From positions 2,294,001 through 2,358,000 of the forward strand of contig NZ_CP076060.1 of the NCBI RefSeq assembly GCF_018729255.1: a stretch of DNA of 64,000 nt, given 5' to 3'. Source of the DNA: Cupriavidus sp. EM10. Its GTDB lineage: Bacteria > Pseudomonadota > Gammaproteobacteria > Burkholderiales > Burkholderiaceae. A model generated the notes under the pieces. The model saw nothing but the letters and a program-made list of their open reading frames with translations. It was not told where the DNA came from and made no database searches. How positions within the stretch are numbered: the stretch's first letter is position 1; each line of letters starts with the position of its first letter. Positions 35,855-43,291 of this stretch are shown here, in pieces. A program made the position numbers and the translations under genes.

Positions 35855-36586
35855 ATGCAGGACCTCGGACTCTCCCACCTCTGGTCGCAAGGCGATTTCG
35901 TCATGCGCGCGACCGCCATCATTCTGCTGATCATGTCGCTGCTGTCGTGGATCGTGATTCTCACCAAGGCGTGGGATCTGGTCCGCCTCAAGAAGATGGC
36001 GCACGGCGCGGAAAAGCGTTTCTGGCATTCCGACGATTTCGACCACGCGCTCGATACGCTCGGCGCCAGCGACGCCAACCCGTTCCGCACGCTGGCAGTC
36101 ACCGGCAAGGAAGCCGCCCAGCACCACCGCGCCAGCCAGCCGCAGCTGCATGACGCGCTGGACATTTCCGACTGGCTGACCCGCTCGCTGAAGAGCTCGA
36201 TCGATGAAGCGGTTGCCCGCATGCAGTCGGGCCTGGCCGTGCTGGCCTCGGTGGGCTCCACCGCCCCGTTCGTGGGGCTGTTCGGTACCGTGTGGGGCAT
36301 TTATCACGCCCTGATCGGCATCGGCGCGTCCGGCGTGCCGACCATCGACAAGGTGGCCGGCCCCGTGGGCGAAGCGCTGATCATGACGGCTTTCGGCCTG
36401 GCCGTAGCCATTCCTGCCGTGCTGGGCTACAACGCCCTGAGCCGCGGCAACAAGGGCGTGATCAGCAAACTGAACCGCTTTGCGCACGACCTGCACGCCT
36501 ACTTCGTGACCGGCGCCCGCGTGCGTCCCACCTCCGCCAACCGCGCCGCCGACGATGCGTCGATGCGCCTGGCCGTCAAGAACTGA
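35855..36586 (+). CDS. exbB: Biopolymer transport protein ExbB
   Basis: 243 aa MotA/TolQ/ExbB-family protein with three membrane helices (about residues 18-38, 130-150, 175-195). Conserved VGSTAPFVGLFGTVWGIYHA and ALIMTAFGLAVAIPAV are visible. Forms the proton channel with ExbD. About 50 bp after tonB; CAGGAACC precedes the start. Confidence 0.94.
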   Translation: MQDLGLSHLWSQGDFVMRATAIILLIMSLLSWIVILTKAWDLVRLKKMAHGAEKRFWHSDDFDHALDTLGASDANPFRTLAVTGKEAAQHHRASQPQLHDALDISDWLTRSLKSSIDEAVARMQSGLAVLASVGSTAPFVGLFGTVWGIYHALIGIGASGVPTIDKVAGPVGEALIMTAFGLAVAIPAVLGYNALSRGNKGVISKLNRFAHDLHAYFVTGARVRPTSANRAADDASMRLAVKN

Positions 36587-36618
36587 GCGCTGATTCGTAG
36601 CGCCTGAAGGAAAGCATC

Positions 36619-37032
36619 ATGGCATTCGGCACCCTCGACGGCGACGATGACGAGGTGATGAGCGAGATCAACATGACGCCGCTGGTGGACGTCATGCTGG
36701 TACTGCTGATCATCTTCATCATCACGATTCCCGTTATCAACCACGCGGTCAAGATCGACTTGCCGCGTGCGACCAACCAGCCCAACGACAGCAAGCCGCA
36801 GAACATCAACGTTTCCGTCGATGCGCAAGGCAAGGTGTTCTGGAATCAGGAAGAAGTCAGCCCGGCCCAGCTGGAAGAGCGCATCGCGAACGCGGCGCAA
36901 CTGCAGCCGCAGCCCGAGTTGCACCTGCGCGCCGACCGCGACGTGCGCTACGAGCGCGTGGCCGAAGTGATGGCTGCCGCGCAGCATGGCGGCCTGGGCA
37001 AGATCGGCTTCATTACCGAACCGAAGCACTAA
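36619..37032 (+). CDS. exbD: Biopolymer transport protein ExbD
   Basis: 137 aa with a single N-terminal membrane helix and the proton-carrying Asp in MTPLVDVMLVLLIIF; the C-terminal periplasmic domain has the family beta/alpha pattern (LHLRADRDVRYERVAEVM). 32 bp after exbB with GAAGGAAA ribosome-binding site; followed by a strong terminator that closes the operon. Confidence 0.94.
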   Translation: MAFGTLDGDDDEVMSEINMTPLVDVMLVLLIIFIITIPVINHAVKIDLPRATNQPNDSKPQNINVSVDAQGKVFWNQEEVSPAQLEERIANAAQLQPQPELHLRADRDVRYERVAEVMAAAQHGGLGKIGFITEPKH

Positions 37033-37055
37033 TCCGCTGGTTGCTTCGCACAGAA

Positions 37056-37079
37056 GGGCACCCCTCCGGTGCCCTTTTT
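37056..37079 (+). terminator. Terminator of tonB-exbB-exbD
   Basis: GGGCACC / GGTGCCC stem, CCTCC loop, five T. Confidence 0.88.
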
Positions 37080-37154
37080 CCATGCGTAGCCATATCGCGA
37101 AGCCGCGCTGCGGCAACGATCCCGTCACACATGTAACTTCATGCGAAGTGGGTT

Positions 37155-37176
37155 GTAATGATAACGGTTCTCATTT
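37155..37176 (+). promoter_or_regulatory. Putative Fur box of hemP
   Basis: GTAATGATAACGGTTCTCATTT has AATGATAA and an imperfect inverted CTCATT arm, like Fur operators; 67 bp before the hemP start. Confidence 0.6.
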
Positions 37177-37242
37177 AAGATCTTCTCATCGTGATTCGCA
37201 ACCGCGAATCGAGCTGACATCTACCGTAGAACGGAGAAGATC

Positions 37243-37575
37243 ATGAGCACACTGAGCCTGCCGCTGTCGCAACCGCGTGAAGTCACGCGCCGTCGTCTGT
37301 CCCTGCGTCGTGTGGAAGTTGCCCCGCAGGCGCGTCGCGACGCCGCTGCTGCAACGTCGGCTTCGTCAGCGCTGGAATCGGTCAAGTCGGCGGTAGCCGC
37401 CCTGCCCGCCCGCCTCGAAGCGCTGATGCGCCAGGCGCCGGCCAACAACAGCGATACGCCCGCCGTGCCGCTCGAGGCCATCATGCAAGGTGCCACGACG
37501 CTGCCGATCCTGCATAACGGCGATGTCTATACGCTGCGCGTCACGCGCTACGGCAAGTTGATCCTGACCAAGTAA
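37243..37575 (+). CDS. hemP: Hemin uptake protein HemP (long form)
   Basis: 110 aa. The C-terminal about 45 residues (LPILHNGDVYTLRVTRYGKLILTK) match the HemP family, found in Fur-controlled heme-uptake loci. Typical HemP is about 60 aa; this one has an N-terminal Arg/Ala-rich extension of about 60 residues (RRRLSLRRVEVAPQARRDAA). Upstream Fur-like box and GGAGAAG ribosome-binding site. No heme receptor gene follows within the window. Confidence 0.82.
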   Translation: MSTLSLPLSQPREVTRRRLSLRRVEVAPQARRDAAAATSASSALESVKSAVAALPARLEALMRQAPANNSDTPAVPLEAIMQGATTLPILHNGDVYTLRVTRYGKLILTK

Positions 37576-37627
37576 TTCCGCCACTGCAGAATCGCAGCCG
37601 GATAACTCTGTAACGACTTTTGTGGGG

Positions 37628-37772
37628 ACCACCCGTCCAACGGGTGTTCGGCAGTAGCCAGACGATCGGATTCCCCTGCCAGGCAAACATTCCAGACCCT
37701 TTGCCTGGCCGGCCGATGCCAGCCATGCCACTTTTTATACCGCTCCGCAGGCGTTGCGCCTGCGGGGCTTTT
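37628..37772 (+). ncRNA. Candidate sRNA / structured 3' region after hemP
   Basis: Three successive hairpins: 37630-37636 with 37640-37646 (7 bp), 37679-37687 with 37700-37708 (9 bp), and 37745-37753 with 37757-37765 (9 bp) followed by GGCTTTT. The last looks like a rho-independent terminator. No ORF with a ribosome-binding site fills the interval. It could be a Fur-controlled hemP 3'UTR-derived RNA; hypothesis only. Confidence 0.4.
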
Positions 37773-37818
37773 GCTTCCTGGCGGCGGACAGCGCCTCAGC
37801 GCCGCGCGCAGCAGCCGA

Positions 37819-38226
37819 TCAGATACCCAGAGCCGCGATGCCGGCGCGGGCGATCTGCGCGTCTTCGGTCGACTTCACACCGGACACGCCCACTGCACCC
37901 ACCACCTGGTTGTTCACCACGATGGGCACGCCGCCTTCCAGCATGCCTTGCAGCACCGGCGCCGTCATGAACGAGTAGCGGCCGTTGTTGATCATGTCTT
38001 CGTAGATCTTCGATTCGCGGCGGCCCAGCGACGCCGTACGCGCCTTTTCCGTGGCGATGTAGGCCGAGATCGGGGCTACGCCATCCAGGCGAATCGAGCC
38101 GAGCGGATGACCACCGTCGTCGACGACCACAATCGTGACAGCCCAGTTGTTTGCCGTGGCTTCGGCCTCGGCGGCGACCAGCACCTTCTTCACGTCGTCA
38201 GCCGTCAGTACGGTCTTTTGCTGCAT
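37819..38226 (-). CDS. GlcG/HbpS family heme-binding-like protein
   Basis: 135 aa DUF336/GlcG-HbpS protein. GVAPISAYIATEKARTA and VPIVVNNQVVGAVGVSG are the family hallmarks. Members bind heme or sit in glycolate loci; context next to hemP favours heme/iron handling (inference). The ATG at 38226 is preceded by GGAGAGGT. No signal peptide, so cytosolic. Confidence 0.82.
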   Translation of the reverse strand: MQQKTVLTADDVKKVLVAAEAEATANNWAVTIVVVDDGGHPLGSIRLDGVAPISAYIATEKARTASLGRRESKIYEDMINNGRYSFMTAPVLQGMLEGGVPIVVNNQVVGAVGVSGVKSTEDAQIARAGIAALGI

Positions 38227-38371
38227 ACCTCTCTCCATCGTTCAGGGTTGAGGCTGCAGTATATCTCGCCCCATTCTCTGAAATGACGCAATCCGCGCCT
38301 TGCGGAGGTAAAGCAGTTTCACCTTCGCAAGGGTTGACGGTAGAGCCGAAAGCCGCAAACCGCAAACCGCG

Positions 38372-38411
38372 AAAACAAACGGCCCGCGATATCGTCTCGA
38401 TATCGCGGGCC
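38372..38411 (-). terminator. Strong terminator after repeat protein gene
   Basis: Perfect 14-bp stem (38381-38394 with 38398-38411), 3-base loop, then GTTTGTTTTC on the minus strand. Confidence 0.8.
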
Positions 38412-38441
38412 ATTTACCTGCCAGTGCAGCAGCTATCCGAA

Positions 38442-38708
38442 TCAGGCCCCGTCGCTGAACGCGTCGCGGCGGTCCGTGACGCGCGCGCCGTCCGAATACA
38501 CATCGCGCGAGCCCGTCACGCGCGCGCCATCGGTATAAACATCCCGATTGGAAATACGGGCACCATCGGTGTAGACATCGCGCGTGTCCACGGCGCGTTG
38601 CCCGCCGCTGTAGATGTCGTACTTGACCGGTGCGGCGAAAACGGATGTCGAAAGCGCGGCCAGCGCGCCGATTGCGGCAGCTGCCGCCAGACGGTGTTTG
38701 AGAGCCAT
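38442..38708 (-). CDS. Secreted DVYTDGAR-repeat protein, unknown
   Basis: 88 aa. Signal peptide (residues 1-25, cleavage after VFA). The mature part is built of five degenerate 12-13-residue repeats starting at about D31, D44, D56, D69 and D82 with the core D-V-Y-T/S-D-G-A-R. The regular acidic/aromatic pattern suggests surface or metal-binding properties; no family recognised. Monocistronic, with its own terminator. Confidence 0.7.
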   Translation of the reverse strand: MALKHRLAAAAAIGALAALSTSVFAAPVKYDIYSGGQRAVDTRDVYTDGARISNRDVYTDGARVTGSRDVYSDGARVTDRRDAFSDGA

Positions 38709-39023
38709 GCGAATCCCCTTGTTCTGTTTGACGACGGGCGCCGCGCCATCAGCCGATGAATCGTGGGAGCATTACTGTGGGAGCGGCGTCACTCAAGTCA
38801 GTTTAGGGGGAAACCCCTAGCCCGATATCCAGACCGCTTGAGCGGTCGCTTCAAAAACTTTGAGCGACAAATTTGCTCGGGAACCTACACGCGCAATCTT
38901 CCGCCAAAGTTTTCCTTCAAATGCCCATCCAGAGGGTTTAATGCTGCGCCCTGAAAAAGAAAAAGCCCCTTTTCGGGGCTCTTTCTGACAATTGCCTTTC
39001 AATGACGTCGGAAAGGCACTCCG
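38709..39023. other. Intergenic region between two small secreted-protein genes
   Basis: 315 bp. Holds the promoter of the 38442 gene and the terminator of the 39024 gene; no further gene seen. Confidence 0.5.
38954..38980 (-). terminator. Terminator of the Tyr/Pro/Gly-rich protein gene
   Basis: AGCCCC / GGGGCT stem; on the minus strand followed by TTTTTCTTTTT. Confidence 0.85.
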
Positions 39024-39383
39024 TTAGCGGTGTCCGTGACCATGACCATGGCCCCCGCCATAGTACCCGCCACCGCCGTAATAACCGCGGCCGTGCCAGC
39101 CGGGGCCATAGTAATAACGGGGGCCGCCGTAGTAACGCGGCGCGCCGTAGTAGACCGGTGCCGGACGGACAACCACCGGCGGCGGGCCGTAATAGACCGG
39201 GGCCGGTGCGACCACCACCGGGGGCGGCGGCGCATAGTAAGCCGGTGCAGGCGGATAGTACGCGGGGCCACCCACGACGACGCCCGGAACACCGATCGCC
39301 ACGTCGACGTTCACCCGCGCCATTGCAGCGCCAGACGCCAGCGCGGCGGCCACACCGAATGCTGCGAACAACCAACGTTTCAT
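39024..39383 (-). CDS. Secreted Pro/Tyr/Gly-rich, His-tailed protein
   Basis: 119 aa from ATG 39383 (MKRWLFAAFG). Signal peptide with cleavage near MARVNVDV (about residue 22). The mature chain is low-complexity: PAYYPPAPAYY, PAPVYYGPP, GGGGYYGGG, ending HGHGHGHR. Such small PXXYY-rich secreted proteins are common in beta-proteobacteria and of unknown function; the His tail could bind metals. It is not a frameshift artefact, since the pattern is regular. Confidence 0.75.
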   Translation of the reverse strand: MKRWLFAAFGVAAALASGAAMARVNVDVAIGVPGVVVGGPAYYPPAPAYYAPPPPVVVAPAPVYYGPPPVVVRPAPVYYGAPRYYGGPRYYYGPGWHGRGYYGGGGYYGGGHGHGHGHR

Positions 39384-39564
39384 GATCGTGCTCTCTGTGA
39401 GTGAGGAATGAACCTGATATTCGCTATTGTACGAGGTCACGAACTTGCAGGTGAAACGGGGGTAGCGACATTGTTACCGCCCGTAACAGCCGGATCACAT
39501 ATCAGCGGCGAAGTGCGCCGCTTGCGTCCTGTGCGCGAAGCCACCACAATACCGGGCTTGCCGT

Positions 39565-39651
39565 GCGGCCGTGGAGAAATTGGTAGACTCAGCAGACTTA
39601 AAATCTGCCGCTCTTACGGGCTTACGGGTTCGACCCCCGTCGGCCGCACCA
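39565..39651 (+). tRNA. tRNA-Leu (anticodon TAA)
   Basis: 87 nt with CCA. Acceptor GCGGCCG / CGGCCGC, anticodon loop CTTAAAA giving TAA, class II variable arm, T-loop TTCGACC. Confidence 0.95.
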
Positions 39652-39697
39652 GCCTCGCGGCGCCTTGTCCAGGCCTCCCGTCGGCACCCCTTTCCGT

Positions 39698-40789
39698 TCA
39701 CACCAGAATCGCGCAAAGGCCGGCGCCCACGACCATCAGGAAGACAAACAGCAGGCCAGCCAGGGCCAGTGGTTTGCGGCCGGCGCGCAGCAGGTCGCCG
39801 ATCCGCGTATGCAGGCCGATGGCGAGCATCGCGCAGGCCAGCAGCCAGTTGTCCAGCGCCGTCAGCGCGGGCTTCCATTCGCCCGGCACCAGCGCCGCGG
39901 AATTCAGTGCCATCACGGCGACAAAACCCACCGCAAACCACGGTACCGAACGCAGCAGGCCCTTCAGGTTGCGCGTGCCGCCCGATTCCTGCGACCAGCT
40001 CGTGCGCGGCCACAGCGCCATGACCAGCAGCAGCGGACCCAGCGCCAGCACGCGGACCATCTTTGCCACCACTGCGGCATCGGCCGTGGCATCGCCGACC
40101 ATCTTGCCCGAGGCAATCACCTGCGCCACTTCGTGCAGCGTGGCTCCGGTAAAGATGCCGAACGCGCGCTGGCTGATGGCCAGATGCCAGTGCTGCGCGG
40201 CCAGTTCGTAGATCCACGGGTAAAGCAGCATGCCGGCCGTGCCGAAGAGCACGACCGTGGCCACGGCCACAGCGGTCTGACGATCGTCGGTCCGCACCAC
40301 CGACGACACGGCAATGGCTGCCGCCGCGCCGCAGACAGCGCTGCCGGCACTGACCAGAATCGCCTCTCGCCGGCTCAGGCCGAAGAACGAAGACCCCACC
40401 CAGGTACCGAACAGCAGCGTTGCCACCAGCATCAGCAGCGGCACCACCATCCCACCCACGCCCAATGCGGCGATGGCGCCGAATGTCAGGCGCAGGCCAT
40501 AGAGCGCCACACCAAGGCGGAGCATGTGGTGGCGCGCGACCTGCATGCCCGGGGCCAGCGGCGTCAGCCAGTGCTTGGGCATGGTGTTGGCGGCGATCAT
40601 CCCGGCGAACATCGCCAGCGTCAACGCCGACAGGCCGTATTGCGAGATGGCCGGGTGATCGGCCAGCCCCTGCGCCAGCCAGGCGATGGCGCCCAACGGC
40701 AGCAGCGTCAGGACGCGCTTGCGCCACAACGTCAGCGTGGATGGCGCAATGGCGGCGGGGATCGAATGCGGGGCGGGGGCCGTGGACAT
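39698..40789 (-). CDS. yeiH: YeiH/UPF0324 family putative sulfate exporter
   Basis: 363 aa with about ten membrane helices. Family signatures include GLRLTFGAIAALGVGG, SAGSAVCGAAAAIAV and GATLHEVAQVIA. The family is annotated as putative sulfate/sulfite exporter; substrate here is not shown. It is divergent from a LysR regulator, the same arrangement as yeiH/yeiE in E. coli, which supports regulation by that protein. Confidence 0.88.
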   Translation of the reverse strand: MSTAPAPHSIPAAIAPSTLTLWRKRVLTLLPLGAIAWLAQGLADHPAISQYGLSALTLAMFAGMIAANTMPKHWLTPLAPGMQVARHHMLRLGVALYGLRLTFGAIAALGVGGMVVPLLMLVATLLFGTWVGSSFFGLSRREAILVSAGSAVCGAAAAIAVSSVVRTDDRQTAVAVATVVLFGTAGMLLYPWIYELAAQHWHLAISQRAFGIFTGATLHEVAQVIASGKMVGDATADAAVVAKMVRVLALGPLLLVMALWPRTSWSQESGGTRNLKGLLRSVPWFAVGFVAVMALNSAALVPGEWKPALTALDNWLLACAMLAIGLHTRIGDLLRAGRKPLALAGLLFVFLMVVGAGLCAILV

Positions 40790-40840
40790 GGCAGGAACTG
40801 GTTTTTGTTCGATGCCTTGCAGGGTACGCAGCGGCTGCTA

Positions 40841-40890
40841 ACCCGTAAAACGGGTAATATCGTTATGCGTAATCAGTTATATCGATAAGA
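40841..40890. promoter_or_regulatory. Likely LysR operator region
   Basis: Perfect palindrome ACCCGT-AAA-ACGGGT at 40841-40855, then imperfect AT-rich symmetric elements (TTATGCGTAA; ATATCG repeated at about 40858 and 40883) between divergent yeiH and lysR-type genes. Confidence 0.45.
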
Positions 40891-40891
40891 C

Positions 40892-41818
40892 ATGGAACAA
40901 CGCCCACTTCGGCTGACGTTGCGGCAACTGCAGGTGTTTGTTGCCGTTGCACAGCATGGCAGCACGATCGCGGCATCTGAATCGCTGGCGATGTCCCAGT
41001 CGGCCGTCAGCGCGTCGCTGGCCGAACTCGAACGTGCGTTGAATGGCGCACTTTTCGATCGCGTGGCGCGGCGGCTCGCCATCAACGAAGCGGGACGCCA
41101 GTTCTTTCCGCGCGCGCTTTCGCTGCTGGACCAAGCGCACGAACTGGAGCGCTTTGCCTCCGAAGGCGGCGTGCAACTGCGCATCGCCGCCAGCAACACG
41201 ATCGGCAGCTATATCCTGCCCGCGCTGCTGGCTGGCTTCCGTCACGCCCAGACCGGACCGTGCGCGCTGGACCTGCGCATCGGCAATACGCACGACGTGC
41301 TGCAGGCGCTGATGAAGTTCGAAGCCGATATCGGGCTGATCGAAGGCACCAGCCACGAGCGCGACCTGCGCAGCGTGCATTGGTGCGACGATGAAATGGT
41401 GGTGGTCGTCGGCCCGTCGCACCCGCTGGCCGCCTGCGCCGACCGTCCGGACGTGCTGCACGACATGTTGCGCGAGGCCGACTGGATCGTGCGCGAGCCC
41501 GGCTCGGGCACCCGCGAAATCATCGAGGCACGCCTGGTGCCGGAACTCGGCGCGCTGCGCTTTGCGCTGGAGCTGGGCAACGCGGAAGCCATCAAGCGCG
41601 CGGTCATGAGCGGCTTTGGCGTCAGTTGTCTGTCGCTGCACGTGGTCGGCGATGAAATCGAACGCGGCCTGCTGGTCGCCTTGCGGAGCGGCCTGCCACG
41701 CGTGATTCGTCCGCTGCAGCTGGTCGTCCACCAGGACAAGTTTCCGACGCAAGGCCTGCTGGCCTTCACCGAATACCTGCGCGGTGCCGCGCCGGTGCTC
41801 GCGCCGCCTCAGGCCTAG
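40892..41818 (+). CDS. LysR-type transcriptional regulator (YeiE-like)
   Basis: 308 aa. N-terminal winged helix (LTLRQLQVFVAVAQHGSTIAASESLAMSQSAVSASLAELE, residues about 8-48) and a substrate-binding domain with TIGSYILPALLAGF, IGLIEG and EPGSGTREIIE, typical of CysB/YeiE-like members. Divergent from yeiH, which it probably controls. Confidence 0.9.
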   Translation: MEQRPLRLTLRQLQVFVAVAQHGSTIAASESLAMSQSAVSASLAELERALNGALFDRVARRLAINEAGRQFFPRALSLLDQAHELERFASEGGVQLRIAASNTIGSYILPALLAGFRHAQTGPCALDLRIGNTHDVLQALMKFEADIGLIEGTSHERDLRSVHWCDDEMVVVVGPSHPLAACADRPDVLHDMLREADWIVREPGSGTREIIEARLVPELGALRFALELGNAEAIKRAVMSGFGVSCLSLHVVGDEIERGLLVALRSGLPRVIRPLQLVVHQDKFPTQGLLAFTEYLRGAAPVLAPPQA

Positions 41819-41894
41819 GGCACACGCGAGCCACCGGGCCCGCCATGAGGGGCATCGCAAAAAACCTGGGGAAGTTCGCCGAATGCTGGCGCTG

Positions 41895-41924
41895 AAAAAC
41901 ACAACGGCGCCACATGGGCGCCGT
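41895..41924 (-). terminator. Terminator after tRNA-Cys
   Basis: ACGGCGCC / GGCGCCGT stem, 5-base loop, then TGTGTTTTT on the minus strand. Confidence 0.8.
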
Positions 41925-41935
41925 CGGCTTGCAAC

Positions 41936-42009
41936 TGGAGGCGGAGGTCGGAATCGAACCGGCGTACACGGCTTTGCAGGCCGCTGCATAACCACTCTGC
42001 CACCCCGCC
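41936..42009 (-). tRNA. tRNA-Cys (anticodon GCA)
   Basis: 74 nt with CCA. Acceptor GGCGGGG-type, anticodon loop CTGCAAA, T-loop TTCGATT. Confidence 0.95.
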
Positions 42010-42106
42010 AGGTGACGATGCTGGATTGTATCCGGATTCGCCGCGAGCGTCGTAACTGCCGACACTGCGACGGGACGCAACCCCGCTAAACACACTCAAG
42101 ACACTA

Positions 42107-42134
42107 AAGAAAAAGGGAAGCGCTGCTTCCCTTT
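42107..42134 (-). terminator. Terminator after first tRNA-Gly
   Basis: AAGGGAAGC / GCTTCCCTT stem, 3-base loop, then TTTCTTTAG on the minus strand; separates tRNA-Gly from tRNA-Cys. Confidence 0.7.
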
Positions 42135-42139
42135 CGGAT

Positions 42140-42215
42140 TGGAGCGGGAGACGAGTCTCGAACTCGCGACCTCAACCTTGGCAAGGTTGCGCTCTACCAA
42201 CTGAGCTACTCCCGC
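42140..42215 (-). tRNA. tRNA-Gly (anticodon GCC), copy 1
   Basis: 76 nt with CCA; anticodon loop TTGCCAA; identical in sequence to the copy at 42299-42374. Confidence 0.96.
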
Positions 42216-42298
42216 GTACAACTTTTACTGCTGTGGCAGCTTGCGCTGCCATTCCGCCGACTTGACCAACATCGTCATGTCACCGGATGCCATTAACC

Positions 42299-42374
42299 TG
42301 GAGCGGGAGACGAGTCTCGAACTCGCGACCTCAACCTTGGCAAGGTTGCGCTCTACCAACTGAGCTACTCCCGC
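42299..42374 (-). tRNA. tRNA-Gly (anticodon GCC), copy 2
   Basis: 76 nt, exact duplicate of copy 1 with a 159-bp period; the spacers differ, so only the tRNA body is conserved. Confidence 0.96.
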
Positions 42375-42554
42375 AGGGCCCTGCATCATACCGAAAAGCA
42401 GACTATCGCGCAACTTCTTTTAACTACGCAGCTTTATGCTGGCAATTCGCGCTAAGTACCGCTTATCTTGCTGCTTTCTTTTGCGTCGTCAGCAGCGAGA
42501 ACGAGATTATTGCAAACGACGAACCGGCTCGTCAACAACTTTTTGCAGGAAATT

Positions 42555-43154
42555 TCATTTTTGCGTACGCGCCCCGCTCAGCGCGTCGCTACGCTCGCGT
42601 ATCTGGGGCCATGCGAGCTTCATGTAGTAGATCATCGACCACAGTGTCAGCACGGCCGCCACATAGATCATCAGCGTGCCGAGCAGCGAAGCATCGAGGC
42701 CGAAGAACGTGTCGTTGAACAGCAGCAGCGGGATGGCGATCATCTGCACCGTGGTCTTCAGCTTGCCCAGGAAGTTGACGGCCACGCTCTTCGACGCCCC
42801 GATCTGCGCCATCCATTCGCGCAGCGCCGAAATCGTGATTTCGCGGCCGATGATGACCAGCGCGATCAGGTCGGCCACGCGCCCCAGCGCCAGCAGCGAC
42901 AGCAGCGCGGCGGTGACCATCAGCTTGTCGGCCACCGGATCCAGGAAGGCGCCAAAGGCCGATGTCTGGTTCCAGCGGCGCGCCAGGAAGCCGTCCAGCC
43001 AGTCCGTGACCGCCGCGATGACGAAGAACGATGCCGCCGTCACGTTCTTGGTATGCATCGGCAGCCAGGCCTCGGGCAGGTAGTAGACCCCGACGACAAG
43101 CGGGATCATGGCCACGCGAAGCCAGGTCAGCAGGATGGGAATGTTCAAGGGCAT
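42555..43154 (-). CDS. pgsA: CDP-diacylglycerol-glycerol-3-phosphate 3-phosphatidyltransferase
   Basis: 199 aa membrane enzyme making phosphatidylglycerophosphate. The CDP-alcohol phosphotransferase motif DWLDGFLARRWNQTSAFGAF followed by LDPVADK is complete. ATG 43154 (MPLNIPILLTWLR) is the standard start; the open frame upstream is not conserved. Downstream of uvrC as in many proteobacteria. Confidence 0.95.
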   Translation of the reverse strand: MPLNIPILLTWLRVAMIPLVVGVYYLPEAWLPMHTKNVTAASFFVIAAVTDWLDGFLARRWNQTSAFGAFLDPVADKLMVTAALLSLLALGRVADLIALVIIGREITISALREWMAQIGASKSVAVNFLGKLKTTVQMIAIPLLLFNDTFFGLDASLLGTLMIYVAAVLTLWSMIYYMKLAWPQIRERSDALSGARTQK

Positions 43155-43291
43155 GGGCGGAGCGGTCGTGCGCCAGAAACTGGCTGGTCTGCGATGTGGT
43201 CGCCAAGGCGGATTGCGCGATTGTCGCCGATTTCCGCCCGGACCCGGTAATTTCAGGCCGAAAGCCGCCCAGTAGCTCGAAGCATCCGGCT

